Assembly (NCBI GenBank): GCA_028279315.1
Contig: JANQNZ010000113.1
Location: 1 to 33,665 of the forward strand
Origin: Rhodophyticola sp.
GTDB taxonomy: Bacteria; Pseudomonadota; Alphaproteobacteria; Rhodobacterales; Rhodobacteraceae
Direction: 5' to 3'
DNA length: 33,665 nt
Positions 17,921 to 32,469 of the stretch are shown here, in pieces. Every line of letters begins with the position of its first letter. Position 1 is the stretch's first letter. A model generated the notes under the pieces. The model worked only from the letters and a program-made list of their open reading frames with translations. It had not been told where the DNA came from and did no database searches. Position numbers and translations under genes: made by a program.

Positions 17921-18119
17921 AGCGGCGCAGAGCAGCCGTTCTTCTCCTTCCCCTGCCCGAATAGCGCGCCGAAGGCGCCGGGCATCGACAGGCCGCCCGG
18001 GCGGTCTGGCGATTTGGTTGATCTTGGGCTGAGGTCTGAGCGAGGAGGGGTTTGGCTGGGATAAAGCGCACCCGCTCAATCGTTGGATCGCCAGCCCACG
18101 GCCTGTCGATGCCCGGCTT
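17921..18119 (+). repeat. Family B copy 2
   Basis: cccctgcccgaatagcg...gccgaaggcgccgggcatcgacaggccgcccgggcggtctggcgat ... atcgccagcccacggcctgtcgatgcccggctt. Confidence 0.88.
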
Positions 18120-18192
18120 GCGTTTCGGCCCGGAGGCAAACCGTATTGCTGGCGCCCAGTTTCAAGCTGATCTCATCACGATCTAAAAGGCT

Positions 18193-18966
18193 TCACACCC
18201 CCCGGATCAGTTCGGCGATCTCAGCCGCCACCGGTTCGGCATGGGTGATCGGCACCATATGTCCAGCCCCCGGGACCACCGCGCGGCGGGTGTCCCGGAT
18301 ACCGTCTTCCAACCGATCTAGAATCTCCGAAATCACCGAGGGCGAGGCGCCGCCAGACAGAAGCAAGGTTGGCATTGTAACGGCCTCTAACCGGGTCAGG
18401 AGCCGCGCCCGGTCCTCATGCAGCGCCGGGTCGCTGGCGCGGATCAGCCGGATGCGCTCGGCCATATAGCGCTGCTGCGCGGCGGGCATATCGGCAAACG
18501 CCGTGCCGCCGCCCCAGAGGTCGAGGAAATGTGCTGCGGCCTCCGGCCACGCGCCCCGATCAAGCGCCGGTCCCATCTCAGTCAGCGCCGCGCGCGCCGC
18601 CACTTCCCCCGGGCGCCCTTTGGCGGCGGCGAAAAGGACGGGCTCGATCAGCGTAAGAGTTTTGACCCGATCCAGATGGGTCTGTGCAAGCCGCAGTGCC
18701 ACGGTGGCCCCGAAGCTGTGGCCGATCAGGTGGAAGGGCGCGTCTGGCAGGATCCGCTCCACAGCGTCCGTCGCCTGATCATGGTAATCCTGGCGAACAT
18801 CCCAATCGGGCGCGCGGCCATGGCCAATCATGTCAGGCGCGATCAGTGTCAGATGATCCGACAACGCCTCGGCCACGCCAGCCCATGCGCTTGACCGGCC
18901 CAAGGAGCAATGGAGGAGGAGCGCGGTCTCAGACCCCTGCCCCCACTGCCGAACCCAATCCCTCAA
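18193..18966 (-). CDS. Alpha/beta fold hydrolase
   Basis: ALLLHCSLGRSSAWAGVAEALSDHLTLIAPDMIGHGRAPDW, HLIGHSFGATVALRLA nucleophile elbow, VPGAGHMVPITH. Confidence 0.9.
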   Translation of the reverse strand: MRDWVRQWGQGSETALLLHCSLGRSSAWAGVAEALSDHLTLIAPDMIGHGRAPDWDVRQDYHDQATDAVERILPDAPFHLIGHSFGATVALRLAQTHLDRVKTLTLIEPVLFAAAKGRPGEVAARAALTEMGPALDRGAWPEAAAHFLDLWGGGTAFADMPAAQQRYMAERIRLIRASDPALHEDRARLLTRLEAVTMPTLLLSGGASPSVISEILDRLEDGIRDTRRAVVPGAGHMVPITHAEPVAAEIAELIRGV

Positions 18967-19559
18967 AGCTTCCCGGCGAGGTAAAGGTCGAGGTCTTCCA
19001 GCCGGTCCTGGCCCCAGAAATGCGCGTCCCTATCGACGATGAAGAACGGTGCGCCGAAGGCCCCGGCATTGACCGCATCTTCCAGGTTGCGAGCATATTC
19101 CTCCGCCCCCGCCAAAAGCCCGCTATCGGCCAGGCCCGGGTCGAACCCGGCTTCTTCCAGCGCCTCCCGGATCACATCGTCTTCGGCGATGTTCTTCTCA
19201 TCCGCCCAGACCCGGCGCGTGATCGCATGGATCAACCCACCCATATCTCCACCAGCCTTCTGCGCGGCGATAATCGCGTAGGACGCGGGCGCCGGATTGG
19301 TGGGCCAAAAGGCGGGCTGCACGTTCAACGGCATCCCTAGCTTCTTCGACGTCCGCGCGAGGTCTTGCAGCCGATAAGCCTGGCGCGAGGGGTGGCGGTC
19401 TTTCGGCGGTGTGCCCCCGGTCCGCGCGAACAGCGCCATGATGTCGAGCGGCTTATAGGTCACGGCCGCGCCATGGCGTTTCGCGATCTCCTCAAACCGG
19501 AGGCCAGTGAGGTAGGTGAAGGGCGAGATTGTCGCGAAATAGAAGTCGATATGGGCCAT
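18963..19559 (-). CDS. 2-hydroxychromene-2-carboxylate isomerase (DsbA-fold)
   Basis: Start trimmed to MAHIDFYFATISPFTYLTGLRFEEIAKRHGAAVTYKPLDIMALF; GAFGAPFFIVDRDAHFWGQDRLEDLDLYL. Confidence 0.92.
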   Translation of the reverse strand: MAHIDFYFATISPFTYLTGLRFEEIAKRHGAAVTYKPLDIMALFARTGGTPPKDRHPSRQAYRLQDLARTSKKLGMPLNVQPAFWPTNPAPASYAIIAAQKAGGDMGGLIHAITRRVWADEKNIAEDDVIREALEEAGFDPGLADSGLLAGAEEYARNLEDAVNAGAFGAPFFIVDRDAHFWGQDRLEDLDLYLAGKL

Positions 19560-19660
19560 GTGCCTCCCCCGCTGGTTTAAGCTTTGCGCGGAGCCTAGAC
19601 CGATGTTAGGGGGTGTCAACGCCCGCGGGGACGGGCCGCGATAAGAGGGACAAAGCTGCC

Positions 19661-20689
19661 ATGTCTGCCACCGACCCGAAACTGATTTCCGGGAATGCAA
19701 ACCGACCGCTGGCGGACGCCATCGCCCGGCGGATGTCCATGCACCGGGGGATGCAGATCGGGCTGGTCGATGCGCGGGTGGAGCGGTTCAACGATCAAGA
19801 GATCTTCGTCGAAGTGTTCGAGAACGTGCGCGGCGAGGATATGTTCATCATCCAGTCGACCTCAAAACCGGCCAATGACAATCTGATGGAGCTTCTGATC
19901 ATGGCCGATGCGCTGCGCCGATCCTCGGCCAGCCGGATCACCGCCGTGATCCCCTATTTCGGCTATGCCCGCCAAGACCGGCGCACCAAGGCGCGGACAC
20001 CGATCTCGGCCAAGCTGGTCTCAAACATGATCGCCAAAGGCGGGATCGAGCGGGTGTTGACCATGGATCTGCACGCCGCACAGATCCAAGGCTTCTTCGA
20101 TATCCCCGTGGACAACCTCTATGCCTCGCCGATCTTCGCGCTCGATATCTTGCACCAATTCAAGGGCAAGGTGGATGATGTGATGGTGGTCTCCCCCGAT
20201 GTGGGCGGCGTCGGCCGGGCGCGGGAGCTGGCGCAGCGGATCGGCGCGCCGCTCTCGATTGTCGATAAACGGCGGGAGAAGGCGGGTGAAGTGGCTGAGA
20301 TGACCGTGATTGGTGATGTCAAAGGCAAGAAATGCCTGATCGTGGACGATATCTGTGACACGGCCGGCACGCTCTGCAAAGCCGCTGAGGTTTTGATGGA
20401 GCATGGCGCGACGGAGGTCCATTCCTACATCACCCATGGGGTCATGTCGGGGCCCGCCGTGAACCGGGTGTCGAAATCGGTGATGAAGAGCCTGGTGATT
20501 ACCGACACAATTGCACCGACCGAGGATATGGAAGGCTGCAAGAACATCCGCATCATCCCGACCGCGCCGATGTTTGCCCAGGCGATCCTAAATATCTGGA
20601 ACGGGACCAGCGTGTCATCGCTGTTTGAGGCGGCGTCGCTGGTGCAGATTTATGAGGGGCTCTACCCGAAAGGCATGTGGGGCCGGTGA
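19661..20689 (+). CDS. prs: Ribose-phosphate pyrophosphokinase
   Basis: [68 protein letters not shown]. Confidence 0.97.
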   Translation: MSATDPKLISGNANRPLADAIARRMSMHRGMQIGLVDARVERFNDQEIFVEVFENVRGEDMFIIQSTSKPANDNLMELLIMADALRRSSASRITAVIPYFGYARQDRRTKARTPISAKLVSNMIAKGGIERVLTMDLHAAQIQGFFDIPVDNLYASPIFALDILHQFKGKVDDVMVVSPDVGGVGRARELAQRIGAPLSIVDKRREKAGEVAEMTVIGDVKGKKCLIVDDICDTAGTLCKAAEVLMEHGATEVHSYITHGVMSGPAVNRVSKSVMKSLVITDTIAPTEDMEGCKNIRIIPTAPMFAQAILNIWNGTSVSSLFEAASLVQIYEGLYPKGMWGR

Positions 20690-20728
20690 AGGATGGGCAG
20701 CGGAGGTTTGGACCTCGGTCACCCGGTT

Positions 20729-21076
20729 CTAATATAGCTCCCACTCATCGGAATCGCGGATTTCTCCAATCGCCATCCAATCCGCGCGGACCCGGGCGAT
20801 CCGGCTGTCGCCCCAGGTGCGAAAGACCAAATCGAAGCCTTTCAGTTTGATATCTTCAGCCCTCAAATCCGCGCGCTGATTTGTCTTGCCATCGGTATCC
20901 CACATGGTCAGACCAACCTGCACCATTGGCAAGGTCTTGAATTCCTCAGAGAACGTTACGGGAAACCGAGCTTCGCGCGGGCCGTCGCCGGTCCACATCT
21001 GACCGCCCTCTTCGAAATCGGCAAACACACGGGTGCCTTGGTCAATCCCGATCAGATGGTTTTTCAGCTTCTTCAC
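20729..21076 (-). CDS. H-type lectin domain protein
   Basis: GQMWTGDGPREARFPVTFSEEFKTLPMVQVGLTMWDTD...FDLVFRTWGDSRIARVRADWMAIG, H_lectin-like pattern. Confidence 0.8.
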   Translation of the reverse strand: MKKLKNHLIGIDQGTRVFADFEEGGQMWTGDGPREARFPVTFSEEFKTLPMVQVGLTMWDTDGKTNQRADLRAEDIKLKGFDLVFRTWGDSRIARVRADWMAIGEIRDSDEWELY

Positions 21077-21241
21077 GTCCCCACTCTCACCGCTGTCCCA
21101 TCGGCATCCCGCATCTTATCCAGACCAAGATGGATAAAAAATGGTGAAAATGGGCGCATTTCAAGAGAAACACCGCCGGAAAAGTCCAGCGTTGGCCCCC
21201 TAGCGGGGGTTGTCGGAATAGAAGACAGCCTAGCGCGGGGC

Positions 21242-21640
21242 TCAGACGGAGGCTTGATCGCGAAGCGCCATCAGATCGGCGACCTGTTTGGTGGCGAGAT
21301 CGGCGGCGGGACCCTCAGCTGCGTCACGCTTGGCCTCAGCCTCGGCGATCAGCTCACCAATCCAATCGGCGGTCACCTCATCCAAAGGCACGGCGCGTTC
21401 GGCCAGGATCGTCGTCGCGGGGCCTGAGACATCGGCAAAGCCACCGGTGACCGCAAATTGCATCGGGCCGCTCGCGGCGTCCGCAGTGACCACGCCTGGG
21501 CGCAGCGTCGTGATCGTCGGCGCGTGATCAGCCATGGCGGTCATATCACCATCGGCACCGGGGATTTGCACCGCGCTTGCCTCGACCGAGGCCAAACGGC
21601 GTTCGGGCGAGACCAGATCGAATTGCATCATATCGGCCAT
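21242..21640 (-). CDS. atpC: F1F0 ATP synthase subunit epsilon
   Basis: MADMMQFDLVSPERRLASVEASAVQIPGADGDMTAMADHAPTITTLRPGVV. Confidence 0.96.
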   Translation of the reverse strand: MADMMQFDLVSPERRLASVEASAVQIPGADGDMTAMADHAPTITTLRPGVVTADAASGPMQFAVTGGFADVSGPATTILAERAVPLDEVTADWIGELIAEAEAKRDAAEGPAADLATKQVADLMALRDQASV

Positions 21641-21652
21641 CTTGGCCCTCCC

Positions 21653-23972
<2,320 letters not shown>

Positions 23973-23974
23973 GT

Positions 23975-24288
23975 CTATGACCCCCTGCAGGACGCGTGAG
24001 CGTCGTTGTAGCCTTGCGCGACCGCATCATGGAGATCGACGCTGCGCGCTTGGAGAACGGCCCCGAGCATCGCAAATCGGGATTGGATAGCCGCGAACTG
24101 ATCTGCGACCCCGTCCGTCATGCAGGCGCAATACGCGCTTTCTTCCAGTTGTCCGGCGCAGGGGTCGCCGACATACGAGACGTAGTTGGCTTGGACATAG
24201 GGCGCCCTAATGACCCCCCAGAAGGCCGCCATGAGAAGCGAAGCGCTTCCTAGAACCCCGATGAGTATGGCAAACAGCACAGAGGGCC

Positions 24289-24292
<4 letters not shown>
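23975..24292 (-). CDS. Small membrane-anchored Cys-containing hypothetical protein in the atp operon (105 aa)
   Basis: [66 protein letters not shown]...SCRGS; ATG overlaps the atpA stop (24289-24292) and the ORF ends 2 bp before atpG. Confidence 0.78.
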
Positions 24293-25827
<1,535 letters not shown>

Positions 25828-26388
25828 TTATCCGACCTCTTTCATGGAATTTTGCAGGGCGTTGAGCTTCGAGCGGACCGAGCTGTCGATCATTTTCGAG
25901 CCAACTTTGACAACAAGACCGCCGATGAGGCTTTCATCGACGGTCGCATTCAGGTTCACTTGCTTGCCGACAGAGGCTTTCAGCGCTTGGGCAAGCTTGT
26001 CGGATTGGGCTTGGGTGAGCGGCTTGGCCGATGTCACATCCACCGTCACTTCGCCCTTATGGTCTGCGATTTTCTCGCGGAGCGCGCGCAGAAGCGCAGG
26101 CAGCACAAAGAGGCGGCGCTTGGCGGCCATCAGCTTCAGCGTATTCGCGGTCATCGGGCCGAGGTTCATGGCGGTGGCCACCGCCCCAATCGCCGCTGCA
26201 GATTCCTCGCGGCCATAGATGGGGGAGCTGATCATGTCTTGCAGATCGGCGCTGCCCTGAATGGCGCCTTCCAGGGCCGCGACATCGCCTTCCAGAGCGT
26301 CGAGCGCCTTTGCTTCGGTGGCCAGTTCAAACAATGCGGTCGCGTAGCGCGCGGCAATGCCGGTCGAGATCGAAGCAGGTTCGGACAC
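25828..26388 (-). CDS. atpH: F1F0 ATP synthase subunit delta
   Basis: GTG start proposed at [36 protein letters not shown]-terminus [27 protein letters not shown]. Confidence 0.93.
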   Translation of the reverse strand: MSEPASISTGIAARYATALFELATEAKALDALEGDVAALEGAIQGSADLQDMISSPIYGREESAAAIGAVATAMNLGPMTANTLKLMAAKRRLFVLPALLRALREKIADHKGEVTVDVTSAKPLTQAQSDKLAQALKASVGKQVNLNATVDESLIGGLVVKVGSKMIDSSVRSKLNALQNSMKEVG

Positions 26389-26677
26389 GTCCACCCTTTC
26401 AGTATTTCGGCCCGGCGCCGCGCGAGGGTCGCGTCCGGGCTGTTCGCGTCTTGGCCGGGCGCGTGTCCCAAAGCCATTCCCCAAAATCGCGCTTCATCTA
26501 GCAGAGGGGGTGACGTGCTGCAACCGCCCTGGCATGGGCGTTGAAGCCGCGCTATGTCTTTGTTTTCAAGGCGTTGCCCGCGGCGTCATTCAGTGCGACG
26601 CTTTGAAGCTCGCAGAGATAGGGCATTTCTATCGGAAATTCGGCGATTCTGGACGGTCGCGTGCATCTTTCACCACC

Positions 26678-26751
26678 CGTAGGGCGGGACTTGTCCCGCC
26701 GCGCGAAAACGATCCAATGCCGGGCGGCGGCGGGACAAGTCCCGCCCTACG
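26678..26751. repeat. Family A copy 3: REPIN-like element
   Basis: cGTAGGGCGGGACTTGTCCCGCC...GGCGGGACAAGTCCCGCCCTACg. Confidence 0.9.
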
Positions 26752-26763
26752 CGGCTTGAGCGC

Positions 26764-26960
26764 CGCCTCGTCGAACCACCGTCCGTCTACGCCCCCTGCC
26801 CGAATAGCGCCGAAGGCGCCGGGCATCGCCAGACCGTCCCGCGGGCTGGCGATTGGGCTAAGCCAGGTTCTCAGATTGGATTGAGGATGTGTTTGGTTGC
26901 CATAAAGCGCGCCGAACAAAGCTTCGATCGCCATCCCCCGGTCTGGCGCTGCCCGGCTTC
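26764..26960 (+). repeat. Family B copy 3 (most diverged right end)
   Basis: gaaccaccgtccgtctacgccccctgcccgaatagcgccgaaggcgccgggcatcg ... ataaagcgcgcc ... atcgccatcccccggtctggcgctgcccggctt. Confidence 0.85.
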
Positions 26961-27002
26961 CCGTTGCTTTCATTGGCAAAGTCGGACCGGCCCTGCCGCC
27001 AA

Positions 27003-27767
27003 TTACTCGGCGCCTCCGACCCGACCCGAAATCCCCGCGGGCTTCGGAACCCCCTCCAAGACCCGCAACGGTCGGCGCACCCGTTCGGCCAAACCAGGCC
27101 TTGTCGGCGCATAGACCTGCTTGGACGCCTCAACCAGGATCACCCCGCCTGCGTAATAGGACGAGAGTTTGCGTCCCAGCTTCTCCACCATCTCCGCCGA
27201 TTTCAGGATCGCGCGACGGTGGCTTGGCGGCGCAAACAGCGCGGCGCTGTGGCGTTCCGGCACAAAATCATGGCGCTTCAACTGTGCCTCCAACTGGCTA
27301 AGCGTATAGGGGCGGCCAAAGCCAAAGGGCGTGGCATCCCGCCTGGCCCACATGCCGGAGCGGTTCGGCACGATGAAAAGCGCCCGACCGCCGGGGCCCA
27401 GAACCCGCGCGCATTCCTCCAACACTGCCGATGGATGCTCAGAAGTCTCCAATCCGTGCAAACAGACGAGCTTGTCGGCGAACCCGGTTTGGATCGGCCA
27501 CAACCCCTCCCGACACAGAACTGAGACATTATCGAGCCCTGAGGGCCAGGGCATCACCCCCTGCTCTGCCGGCATCAGCCCAATCACCCGGCGCGCATCG
27601 GCCAGATAGGGGCGCAAAAGCGGCACCGCGAAGCCGAAACCCAGCACCGTCTGGCCTTTCGCCTCGGGCCAGAGCGCCAGCATCTGATCGCGCACCGCCT
27701 TCTGAGCGATCCGGCCAAGCCGCGTGCGATAATAGAACTGGCGCAAGTCCAGCACATCCAGATGCAT
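27003..27767 (-). CDS. Class I SAM-dependent methyltransferase
   Basis: [35 protein letters not shown]...[64 protein letters not shown]. Confidence 0.85.
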   Translation of the reverse strand: MHLDVLDLRQFYYRTRLGRIAQKAVRDQMLALWPEAKGQTVLGFGFAVPLLRPYLADARRVIGLMPAEQGVMPWPSGLDNVSVLCREGLWPIQTGFADKLVCLHGLETSEHPSAVLEECARVLGPGGRALFIVPNRSGMWARRDATPFGFGRPYTLSQLEAQLKRHDFVPERHSAALFAPPSHRRAILKSAEMVEKLGRKLSSYYAGGVILVEASKQVYAPTRPGLAERVRRPLRVLEGVPKPAGISGRVGGAE

Positions 27768-27835
27768 TGCAAACCCTCGGTTCCTGGGCGAGGCTTTCGC
27801 CAGCCCTGTCCATATCTAGCCTTGCGAGACCCCCC

Positions 27836-28612
27836 ATGCCAGAGACACGCGCCGAGATTGTCACCATCCCCTGCCTGGCGGATAACTACGCCTTCCTGCT
27901 GCACGACCCAGAGACCGGTGCAACGGCAGTTGTGGATGTGCCCGAAGTGGCGCCAATTGAGGCCGCGCTGAAGGACCGGGGCTGGGCCTTGAGCGATGTC
28001 CTGATCACCCATCACCATTTCGATCATATCGAGGGGGTGGAGCCCCTTCGGGCCGCAACCGGTGCCAAGGTCTGGGGTGCGGCGGCGGATGCGCACCGGC
28101 TGCCGCAGCTTGATCATGCCCTGGCCGAAGGCGACCCCGTTCAGATCGGCGGGCTTACCGGGGCTGTCATCGACGTGCCCGGCCATACGGTCGGGCATAT
28201 CGCGTTCCACTTCCCCGATGCCTCCGCCGTTTTCACCGCCGACAGTCTGATGGCCCTTGGCTGCGGACGGCTTTTCGAGGGCACCGCGGCGCAGATGTGG
28301 GAGAGTTTGCAGAAACTGGCCGCGCTGCCGCCCGAAACCCTGGTCTGTTCCGGCCATGAATACACCGCCGCCAACGCCAAATTCGCGCTCAGTATTGAAC
28401 CGGGCCATGAAGCCCTTATCTCTCGCATGGCCCGGATCGACGCAGCCCGTGCCACCAACATCCCAACCGTCCCGAGTACGCTGGCAGAAGAGCTGGCCAC
28501 CAACCCCTTCCTGCGCGCCAATCTCGACGCGGTCAAAATCGCGGTCGGCCTCCCCGGAGCGAGCGATGTCGAAAGCTTCGCGGAGGTCCGGGCGCGAAAA
28601 GATCGGTTCTGA
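27836..28612 (+). CDS. gloB: Hydroxyacylglutathione hydrolase (glyoxalase II)
   Basis: Start trimmed to MPETRAEIVTIPCLADNYAFLLHDPETGATAVVDVPE; ITHHHFDHIEGV, PGHTVGHIAFHF, CSGHEYTAANAKFALSIEP. Confidence 0.96.
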   Translation: MPETRAEIVTIPCLADNYAFLLHDPETGATAVVDVPEVAPIEAALKDRGWALSDVLITHHHFDHIEGVEPLRAATGAKVWGAAADAHRLPQLDHALAEGDPVQIGGLTGAVIDVPGHTVGHIAFHFPDASAVFTADSLMALGCGRLFEGTAAQMWESLQKLAALPPETLVCSGHEYTAANAKFALSIEPGHEALISRMARIDAARATNIPTVPSTLAEELATNPFLRANLDAVKIAVGLPGASDVESFAEVRARKDRF

Positions 28613-28812
28613 TCCCGCCCTTGCCCGAATTCCGGGCAGAGGCCGTCTGGCCAGGAAAAAAGGGGCGCGCGGGCAAGCATTACAGCCCGGTCACGGAATA
28701 TTTGTTGAAAAATGCCTTGAAACCGTCCCGCAAAAACCGAAGCTTAATAACATGAGGCCATAGTCAGCAGGCGGCTGTCCCCTTCTGCTGCACATGAAAA
28801 GGAGCACCCCAC

Positions 28813-31151
<2,339 letters not shown>

Positions 31152-31155
<4 letters not shown>

Positions 31156-32126
31156 GCCGAGGCTTTATAGCATCTACGGCGGCCCTGATCGGGGCCGCCG
31201 TTTTTGCATTGGGCGCTGCGGCAGAAGATGCGCCGTCCCTCCAATTCCCGGTCCTCTGCGAGTTGGGAGACACCTGCTTCATCCAGCAAACCATGGACCG
31301 TGACGCTGGCCCCGGCGCCCGGGATTTCACCTGCGGGCCAATGAGTTACGATGGCCATAGCGGCACCGATATCCGCCTGCCCGACCGCGCCGCGATGGAA
31401 GAGGGCTGGACCGTCGTCGCCGCTGCGCCCGGCCGGGTGCGGGGCACCCGCGACGGCGTGCCCGATTTTGGGTTAGCCGCGATGCCGGAAGGACAAGATT
31501 GCGGGAATGGCGTCGCGATCACCCATGACGGCGGGTGGGAGACGCAGTATTGCCACCTCCGCCAGGGCAGCGTCCGCGTGGCCGAGGGCGATATCGTTGA
31601 GGCCGGAGCGCCCCTGGGCGAGATCGGGTTTTCGGGTCGGACCGAGTTTCCGCATCTTCACATCACCCTCCGCCGGGATGGGGAGGAGGTTGACCCGTTC
31701 GATCCATCCGATGCCGCGACTTGCGGCGCGGGCGCTAACGCGCTCTGGGCCGAGGCTGTTCCTTTGCAACCAGGCGGGTTCCTGGCTGCCGGGTTCAGCG
31801 ACGGGATCCCCGATTTCGACGCAATCAAAGCGGGCGTGGCTGACGCGCCGATGCTGATGAACAGCGCGCCGGCCTTGGTGTTTTGGGCCAATCTTTTCAG
31901 CGGGCGCGCAGGCGATGAGGTGCAGCTTCGGATCGTGGGGCCGGATGGCAGCGTCTTTCACGAACATACCGTTGCGTTGGAGCGGACCCAAGCTGAGCTT
32001 TTCCGCGCCTCGGGCCGTCGGACGCCCAACCAGGGCTGGCCGCGCGGGGTGTATACGGGCGAGGCCACGCTGTCGCGGGATGGCGAGGTGGTGGACCGGA
32101 TCGCAGCAGAGGTGACGCTGAACTAG
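31152..32126 (+). CDS. Secreted M23 family metallopeptidase
   Basis: Signal peptide MSRGFIASTAALIGAAVFALGAAAE; SYDGHSGTDIRLPD, NGVAITHDGGWETQYCHLRQGSV, PHLHITLRRDG; overlaps the clpA stop. Confidence 0.88.
31176..31205 (+). terminator. Intrinsic-terminator-like hairpin embedded in the M23 gene 5' coding region
   Basis: aCGGCGGCCC-tgatcg-GGGCCGCCG followed immediately by TTTTT. Confidence 0.65.
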
Positions 32127-32190
32127 GCGGAGATGAGATCGGGCCAAGGCAGGCGTCGACCGGCTCAGATCGGTCCCAAGCACAACACAA

Positions 32191-32423
32191 GCCGGGCGTC
32201 GACAGGCCGAGGGCTGGCGATCCAACATCTGAACTGCGGTGCTTTATGGCAGCCAAGCTCCTCCTCGCTCCGATCTCAGCTCCAGGATCAACCCAATCGC
32301 CAGACCGCCCGGGCGGCCCCTCTCGGCAGATTTTCTACGAAAATCGCCTGTCAGCAACGTGTCGATGCCCGGCGCCTTCGGCGCTATTCGGGCAGGAGTC
32401 TAGAATGGTGGTTGTTCGGTGAG
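32191..32423 (-). repeat. Family B copy 4 (inverted) carrying a 41 bp insertion
   Basis: Reverse complement aligns with 8974-9163 except for an extra block at 32319-32359. Confidence 0.88.
32319..32359. repeat. Family C copy 2, nested inside family B copy 4
   Basis: cctctcggcaGATTTTCtacGAAAATCgcctgtcagcaacg, homologous to 9257-9300. Confidence 0.8.
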
Positions 32424-32469
32424 GTTCCCGCTCACAGGCAGCGGCGCATCTACCCAAGGGGATCAGGCG

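Noticed and set aside
23996-24253. Plus-strand ORF opposite ORF105 in the atp operon
   Set aside because: The minus-strand ORF has operon coupling, a hydrophobic N-terminus and Cys pattern; the plus-strand frame has none of these.
28681-28812. Sigma-32 type promoter for clpA (ccttgaaaccg...)
   Set aside because: CTTGAAA is present but no CCCATnT-like -10 at suitable spacing; not supportable.
32143-32190. Additional diverged family B end (aggcgtcgaccggc...)
   Set aside because: Similarity limited to a few bases; insufficient to call a separate copy.
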